In this document: positions 57,629 to 64,000 of the stretch, piece after piece
Layout: every line of letters starts with the position of its first letter
Numbering within the stretch: the stretch's first letter is position 1
NCBI RefSeq assembly: GCF_954871325.1
Contig: NC_088778.1
Location: 10,859,882 to 10,923,881 of the forward strand
DNA from: Gordionus sp. m RMFG-2023
Lineage: Eukaryota; Nematomorpha; Gordioida; Chordodea; Parachordodidae
DNA: 64,000 nt
Direction: 5' to 3'
Notes under the pieces: model-generated
Told to the model about the DNA's origin: nothing
The model's input: only the letters and a program-made list of their open reading frames with translations
Databases searched by the model: none
Translations under genes and position numbers: made by a program

Positions 57629-59449
57629 TTAATAGGTATGTCCCCAAACATTAATTGTAATATTTTCAACAACTTCATCATTATCTTTTTGTGGTAATCT
57701 TGAGAGACCATCAGGAACAACATTATATTTTTTAGCTTTATACTTTATATTGACATCGTAACCTCCTAAAGTTATGTTCCATTTCTGTAGTCTTGAGGGT
57801 GCTGTTGTCCTTAAGTCCTTTAAAATATGAACCATAGATTTATGGACAGTGATAATTGTATAATTAAGTATTCCTGGATCCTCTTGATGGCGAACATAAT
57901 AGCAAGAGTCTCATGCTCAAATTCATTTCAGATTTTAGTAAAGTTCTTGAAGCAAAAACTATTGGTTTTTCTTGCCATCTTTTTCAGTGTGAAAAAGTAC
58001 AACTTCCAAACAACATTTAGATGCATTACTAACAATTCCGATTGGCAATTCAGGGTTAAAATAAGTCAATGTTGGAGGAAAACTAATCAATGCCTTTATA
58101 TCATTAAAACTTCTAAAGTGTTTTCCATACCCATTTTTCTTTGTTGACAATTTTGTATAATGGATAAGCAATATTTGCAAAGTAGAAATTTTATATAGTA
58201 GCCAGCCATTCCCAAAAATGTTGATAGTTCAACAGCTGATTTTGGTTCTGGCATGTTTATTATTGCTTTGATCTTGTCATGGTTGGGATGTATCTCATTT
58301 CAATGTCATGACCCAGAAAACGAATTTCACTTTGAAAAATAAGCTTTTGGCAAAATTAGGTAATAAACCATATAACAAGATTCTTTGTTTTATGTTGTTT
58401 AAATGAGTTTCATCGTTATTTTCAGTTATAAGTAAATCATCGATGTAAAATATGACATCTTTCATATCACCAAACATTTGATTCATAATTTGTAGAAAAA
58501 TTGCCTTTAGCCTAAAAGGAAGTCTAGTAAATTGGTAGTATCCCCTGTGTGTGGATATTGTCGAAAGATTTCTGCAACTTATCAATGGGAATCTGTAGAA
58601 ACACGTTTTTAAATTTAATCTTGGTAGATTAAGTGGATATTTAAAATTTTCTAGAGCTGGATTTATTTCTTTAACCGGCTTGATGATTTTTTCTTATATC
58701 AATCTATTGAGTTCTATACCCATAACATCATTTTTTGCATATATACGCCTTGGTGGTATAATCTTAGGTTGGACGTCTCTCCTTAAATACAGCTTGACAT
58801 TTTCTTTGATAATTGGTCTGTTTGTCATTTTGGATGCGCAATTTTTGATCAGTTTTTTAGTTTCATCATCATAACTTGTGTCAATTTTTGCTATGAACTT
58901 ATTCAAGATAATTTTGAAAGCGTTGATCCATGAACGTCCTAATAGTCCATTTTTTCTTAATTCACCGCTTGTAATTTTTTTGTGATGTCATCATAATTTA
59001 CGTTGATCTGAATTGTACCATTTACTTTGATTTGATTACCATCATAAGCTGTTAATTGTAGCTTGGATTTTTGAATTTCTGATATGCCAATATTTTTAGA
59101 TATGTCACGAGATATAATAGTAAATCTTGATCTTGTATCAATTTGCATTGTGGTAGTAATATTATTTAATTTCAGAGTAGCCATAAAGCACTGCCATTAT
59201 CATTGTAAGTGTTCTCAGTCAAGTTGTTAACATTAAAATCATTATCATTGTTGTCGTTGGCGGAGTCCACTTTGTCTTCAACAATTTTTTCGATGTTTAT
59301 ATTGTAATTATTGTTGTTATATCGCGGAATTACTGTTATAACCTCTAAAATTTTATAATTTCTATTCCTAGCATTATAATTATTGTTATATATGTTATCA
59401 TAATTTTGTCTAAAATTGTTTTTGAAATTATCGAAGATGTAAGTAGTGA

Positions 59450-60620
59450 TATTAAGGTGGACGATAAAGCTGTTGAGAAGGCGTTGATTTGTACATTAAT
59501 ATGGGGTTAAAGGTAGTACTACTACGTGGAAAGAGATACAAGAATATACTTTGAAAGATAGGAAATTGGCTTTGGTGAAAATGGTTAACAGGGAAAAAAC
59601 CTTGGGATGATAAAGGAAAGTATAAAAATATAAGGGGAATTTATAATAATTGATGATTGTCTCATGAGAGGGAGAAGTAGAGCTATCACATCCCGACGAT
59701 TAATAGAAAGGGTTTTAAATATGTTATATGCGGGTCATCAAGGAAGAGCCAGAATGAAGCAATATGGAAGGGAATATGTATGGTGGCCTGGGATGAATTG
59801 AGTAATTAATAACTTGGGTAAAAGTTGTGAAATTTGCAATGTCTGGTCCAGTATGCCCCGGAAGGAAAAAGAGTGTATATGGCTGAAAGCTAGAGGGCCG
59901 TAGGAAAGAGTACATGTTGATTTTTTTAATGGGAAGAAGAAGAAATTTATTCTGAGTGTGGATGCATTTTCTAAGGGGATTGAGTTTGAAGAGGTGCATG
60001 GTTTAATCTCGGGAATAGTTATTAGACATTGTAAGAAAATGTTTTCGAGGTTTGGGATTCCAAAAATTATGGTGTCTGATGGAGGGCCGGGCCTTTGTAA
60101 TTGCCGTATTCAAGAATTTTTGTTTTAAAATAAAGACATGTAATGGCGTCACCGTATCATCCTTGCTCGAATGGCGCTGAACGGATGGTAGCGATTGTAA
60201 AGAATTGGTTAAAAAAAATAAAGAAAGTAAAGGATAGGATAGGAGAGTTGTGGGTAGCGCATTTGTATTACAAAAGTGAGGTGGGAAGGGATGGCAGGTC
60301 CTCGGCAGAGAAAATGATGGGAAGAAAGATTAATATGTTTTTGGATATGTTGAAACAAGTTTCAGCGTTGTTGGAAAATGAAAGTAACGCTGAGTTGTAA
60401 TATGAGATTAATCAATTAGTATGGGTTCAGGTGTATGGAATTGGTAAAAAATTGGAGAAAGGAGTGGTTATAAGGAATATGGGAAATATAATACTTAGGG
60501 TTAGATTGGAGGATAATAGTGAGGTCATAAGGCATCTAGATCATGAGAGCAAGAAGGGTATAAAAGTGTAACGGGAAAAATTGTATAAAAAATAACGGGA
60601 AAAATTGTATAAGAAATGAA
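59450..60620 (+). mobile_element. Second Ty3/gypsy fossil (integrase region)
   Basis: Parts are an integrase zinc-binding region (about 59690-59870), the integrase core (about 59915-60300, with a SDGGP-type and a SPYHPCSNG-type motif) and a C-terminal region (to about 60570). It is broken in several places. No LTRs were recognised. It faces away from the neighbouring minus-strand gypsy fossil, so the two are separate insertions. Confidence 0.78.
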
Positions 60621-60671
60621 GGAAAAAAGATGGAAAGATTGATGAGAAATGTATATAATAATTATCTGAGT

Positions 60672-61142
60672 TAGAGGTCTGCATTGGGCGGGTTTTTTGC
60701 CCGCCCTCCCACAACACTCCTAGGTCCGCTCATACTTTGAATGGGCATGGGTTTTTTAAAATATTTTTACCATTGGGAGTGTGGCGGGTGGGTTAAAAAA
60801 AATTTTAATGGGAGGGGGGCGTGGGTGGGTAAATTTTTGATATTTTTACGAAATGAGCAAAACAAGACTTTAAAAAATAATAGTTTTATTTCATAATATT
60901 GCATATATTCGATATGTTTAATTAAAAATACATTTAAATAAGAAAATAAAGAGCCAAACCAGCCATTAAAATAATTTTTAAACATTAGGCGAGTGGGCGG
61001 GTTAAACAAAATTTAATAAATGTGCCAACGACGGGTAAATTTTTTAAAAAAAATTATAAATGAGAGGGTGGACGGGTTAAATAATTTTAAAATTAACGAG
61101 ACCGTGGGCTTTTTGGCTAAAACCCACCCGTTGCAGACCTTA
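60672..61142. mobile_element. hAT-like MITE, GGGCGGGT family (family G), complete copy
   Basis: The ends TAGAGGTCTGCATTGGGCGG and CCGTTGCAGACCTTA are flanked by a perfect ATCTGAGT duplication (60664-60671 and 61143-61150). The arms repeat GGCGGGTTAAA-type motifs. The element is 471 bp with no coding content. Confidence 0.92.
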
Positions 61143-61150
61143 ATCTGAGT

Positions 61151-61737
61151 TATGAAAAATAAGTTGAAATTAAAAAAAATGGAAATTGTGAAAAACAACG
61201 GAAAATTGAAGCGGAAAGGTCAGAAAAACAAAAGTACTTCGGGGTTACATTTCAGTTCATTTTGATATTTTATGTTATATTGTGACAATTTATATAGGAA
61301 GTTAAGGAGTAGAGAATATATATATAAAAATAGGGAATATAATTGAGGTTAAATAATCAAAAGAATAAATTAAGTAAGATATGGGGGTCATATTAAAACT
61401 CAAAATAAGTTCAGTATTATTACGAGTATTGATATTTTATGTATTTTATTGTGATAATGTGGTGTGGGAAAGTTAAATGATAGAAATCTATATAAGTTGT
61501 GAATTTAATTAATTAAATAAAAATCTCAAGAGAATAAACTGATACGATTATGAATTGTTATGGTTATAATTGAAATTAAATGTTTATTATGTTGTGGATT
61601 GTAATAAAGTGGTTAATGATAGGTATTACCTTAAGGTAGTACCTATTAAATTTGTATTTTGATTATTTTTCATTTGAAGAGGTACTATCAAATTTATTAT
61701 TATATATATTTAAAAAATAGTGAATTTTGAAAATTCT
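61151..61737. other. AT-rich stretch with a diverged direct repeat
   Basis: Blocks of about 120 bp near 61257-61375 and 61428-61550 share TGATATTTTATGT, GGGAAGTTAA-like and AAAAGAATAAA sequence. It is possibly the tail of the neighbouring element. No gene. Confidence 0.4.
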
Positions 61738-61804
61738 CTGTGGCCTAATTAACAAGAGCATCGCTTACCAATCAGATATTTTTGAGTTCGAATCCCAGAA
61801 ATGA
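61738..61804 (+). tRNA. tRNA-like sequence (decayed tRNA or SINE head)
   Basis: TGGCCTAATTAACAAGAGC resembles an A box, and GAGTTCGAATCCC is a near-perfect B box, 30 to 40 bases apart as in a tRNA. A TTACCAA loop is in the anticodon position, but its stem does not pair well. A T-rich run and a less AT-rich block of about 110 bp follow, so a tRNA-derived SINE is at least as likely as a real tRNA. Confidence 0.45.
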
Positions 61805-62086
61805 TCATATTTTTTTTCTTAATCCAACTTGGTGGTTCCGTCCTTGGGGAGGTGCTATATAGGAGGCCCGACTCGATAACGTGATTCTGTTATAATATAT
61901 GTTAAATAATAAGGGTCTTATTACATTATAATAAATTTTGGTCGGTATTTAGCAAATTAGGTTGGTATTTAACAAATTGCTATAAGTTGACTTGTTAGTA
62001 TCTATCCTTAACCTAATAGTGATATTACATTAATAAATTAAAAAAAATAAAATAACACATGGGTTAAGGTTGAAATGTTGTAACAT
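61805..62086. other. Downstream block of the tRNA-like repeat and spacer
   Basis: The stretch 61820-61890 (CCGTCCTTGGGGAGGTGC) may be a SINE body. TAAATTTTGGTCGGTATTTAG is shared with 52436-52460 inside another hAT. Confidence 0.4.
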
Positions 62087-63593
62087 CAGGCGTACGCAGG
62101 ATTTTGGTCTGGGGAAGGGGGGATAATAAAAATTTTTAAGAAATATTATTGTTTTTTAAAAATATCAAGCATAAATTTATTAGGACTAATAACTATTTCT
62201 AATACACAATTTTAAATTAATGTGAATTATAAAAAAATTATATGTTAAGAATCACTTAAATGACCCAAAATAGGAATTTGAATTTTTTGAGCTTTAAAAT
62301 TTATATATAAAGTATAAAAAATTTAAATGTTAGAAATATAAATTAATACACAAAAAGCTTAGGGAATAATTGTATTTTGTATGTTATATATTTACAATGT
62401 AAAATCCGGGATTGAGCTATTTTTTCAATTATCTCATCCTTGCTTGTTGTCAAATGCCTATGAATATTCAAAAGATCCAAACCTTTCAATCTACTTTCAA
62501 AAGTTGTACATCTTGGTATGTTTTTCAGAGATCTGCAGGCCCGGCCCCCGGGCCGGACCGTATTGCCGTGTCCGAAATTTTAAAAAAAAACACCAGGGCT
62601 GAGCCGGAATTTTTTAAAAAAAACATCTAGGCCGGGCCTGAAAATTTTTTTTAAAAAAATATCCGGGCCGGACTGTATATTTTAAAACAGCCTATATTTG
62701 AAATCGTTATTATTAGCTATAAAAATCAAAAGTAAATGTAATTTATTTTAAAAAAATCCGGGTCGGGCCTGAAAATTTTATTTAAAAAAGACCGAGCCGG
62801 GCCTGAAAATTGAGCTTAGCCGTAAAAATCTTTAAAAAAATCCGGGTCGTGCCCTGCAAATGGTACCTCTGAAGGGCTCTGTTATTCTTCTTAAAAAAAA
62901 GAATGTTCTCTCACTAGTTTACTATTGGGAAGAGTTGCTAATATATATAAACCCTTTTAATACATTGGGAATATAATCTAAAATGTGTTTGAAATAATGC
63001 AGAGCATCCATTACATTTTTTGGGACTGTATCAACCATAGTTAATCTTAAAAACATAGTTATTCAGCTAATAAGGCATCATAAGATACTATCTTCATGAT
63101 AAAAATCCAACAAATTTTTTTTTTCTATCACCATCTGAAAAAGGTTGGGAAGGCTTTTATGAAAATAATATTTGCAGATTGGTAAGTGCTGCATAATGAA
63201 TTAAAAACCATTCATTTATTTGGTTTATAAATGTATTTGTATCTAAGATATGCTCTTCTACTGATCCTATATTAATGTTTTAACTATGAGCTTGCCTTGC
63301 TGCAAGTCGAGTGAGACAAATATTAAACACGTATAGCTCTGCTTTTGACTTAACAATAACATATAAAATATGAAATTCTTCATAAACATTAGCCCTAATT
63401 TCCTTGAATTCTATTAAAATGCTTTCCGCTATTCTCATCTTCTTAATCAAGTCATCATGTTTTTGAAAAGTAATACATAAAATAATTGTACATTCTAATG
63501 AGGAAAAAAATTTGGAATAAGCATTGAATCCAATAATTTTCTTGCTTCTAAGGAAAAATTTCTTTCAGGCCATTGTGATATATCAGTAATAGC
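62087..63593 (-). mobile_element. hAT element, CAGGCGTACGCAGG end, copy 2
   Basis: Its left end and body align with 55407-57386, including the transposase remnant (about 63110-63460, minus strand) and the nested element at 62526-62881. The alignment stops at about 63590, where a CG-rich element begins, so the right end is missing from view. Confidence 0.8.
62526..62881. mobile_element. Nested GGGCCGGGCC-family element, copy in hAT 2
   Basis: CAGAGATCTGCAGGCCCGG to GGTACCTCTGAAGGGCTCTG, at the same site and orientation as 55909-56236. Confidence 0.8.
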
Positions 63594-64000
63594 TAGACAT
63601 GTGCGCCGCCGGTCAAATGCGCCGCCGCCGATGATTTTGACCACGCCGACGCCGCGCGCCAAAAAATTGTCGGCGCTCAACAAGCCGCCGCCGAAATATT
63701 TTTTATTATTTATTTTATATATTATTTATGAATATAAGAAAAATATTAAATATTTTTTGAATTATTAAAAAATGCGATTTTATTTTTTAAAATTAATAAA
63801 TATTATTTGCTATAAATTTGATTTGTAACAATCCTTATTCGCTCACTTTGGGCAGGTTTGTGACCAACGTGCTAGATAAAATAAGATTAGGCATTAAATT
63901 TGAAAAGGTAAATCTATATTTTATTCTTTTATTTTGATTCAAATAATTTACAACTCGTTATATAAAATTTTTTTATCATAATAGAATTTTTTTTTAATGA
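63594..64000. mobile_element. Left end of a CGCCGCCG-rich element
   Basis: TAGACATGTGCGCCGCCGG opens about 100 bp of CGCCG/CGGCG motifs, followed by AT-rich sequence to the window end. The layout copies the other GC-motif hAT ends. The right end is outside the window. Confidence 0.5.

Larger units (their letters stand above)
50560..59415 (-). mobile_element. Ty3/gypsy retrotransposon fossil, split by hAT insertions
   Basis: Parts in order on the minus strand are a gag end (about 59200-59410), protease (58957-59184), reverse transcriptase (about 58290-58900), RNase H (about 57630-58180) and integrase (about 55003-55399 and 50560-50842). Two hAT elements (55407-57386 and 50843-55002) were inserted into the polymerase and integrase parts. 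It is broken, with well over ten breaks, and no LTR pair was recognised. It is old, and older than both hAT insertions. Confidence 0.82.

Noticed and set aside
62381-62630. Pro/Gly-containing frames at 62381-62630
   Set aside because: They run through the GGGCCGGGCC motif array of a nested element.

Overview
The window looks like nuclear DNA of an AT-rich animal, probably an invertebrate. One split host gene has short GT-AG introns beside introns of about 10 to 11 kb, and almost everything else is decayed transposable elements. There are no bacterial operons, no ribosome binding sites and no long intact ORFs apart from one LINE reverse transcriptase. FLYWCH-type MULE, PIF/Harbinger and BED-finger hAT elements fit a metazoan. 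I cannot name the species.

The only host gene I can support lies on the minus strand from 31335 down to at least 8048. It encodes a DNAJB12/DNAJB14-type endoplasmic reticulum J-protein. The start, the J domain (HPD at residues 137-139) and its flank sit in four exons at 30354-31335, two small exons follow at 18632-18859, and the DUF1977-like C-terminal exon is at 8048-8211. The exon for the transmembrane segment and the last exon were not found. Introns 4 and 6 are filled with transposons.

Layout: 305-7000 is repeats (a long-TIR element, GC-motif elements, a minisatellite split by a hAT). 8048-31335 is the host gene and its transposon-filled introns. 31500-36560 holds a microsatellite, an LTR-like island, a composite GGGTCGG element and a hAT. 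36766-38836 is a PIF/Harbinger element with an accessory gene and target-site duplications. 39768-43340 holds a hAT C-terminus, tandem repeats and a MULE. 43773-44798 is a 5'-truncated LINE. 47455-49250 is satellite-like. 50560-59415 is a Ty3/gypsy fossil split by two hAT insertions, one carrying a third. 59450-60620 is a second gypsy fossil on the other strand. 61738 onward holds a tRNA-like repeat and further hAT copies.

The strongest window-wide pattern is that many separate hAT-like families each carry their own short GC-rich motif, repeated in clusters near both ends, against a background near 80% AT. Several families have also lost the catalytic core while keeping a BED finger and the C-terminal dimerisation segment. 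I see no self-contained new defence or metabolic system.
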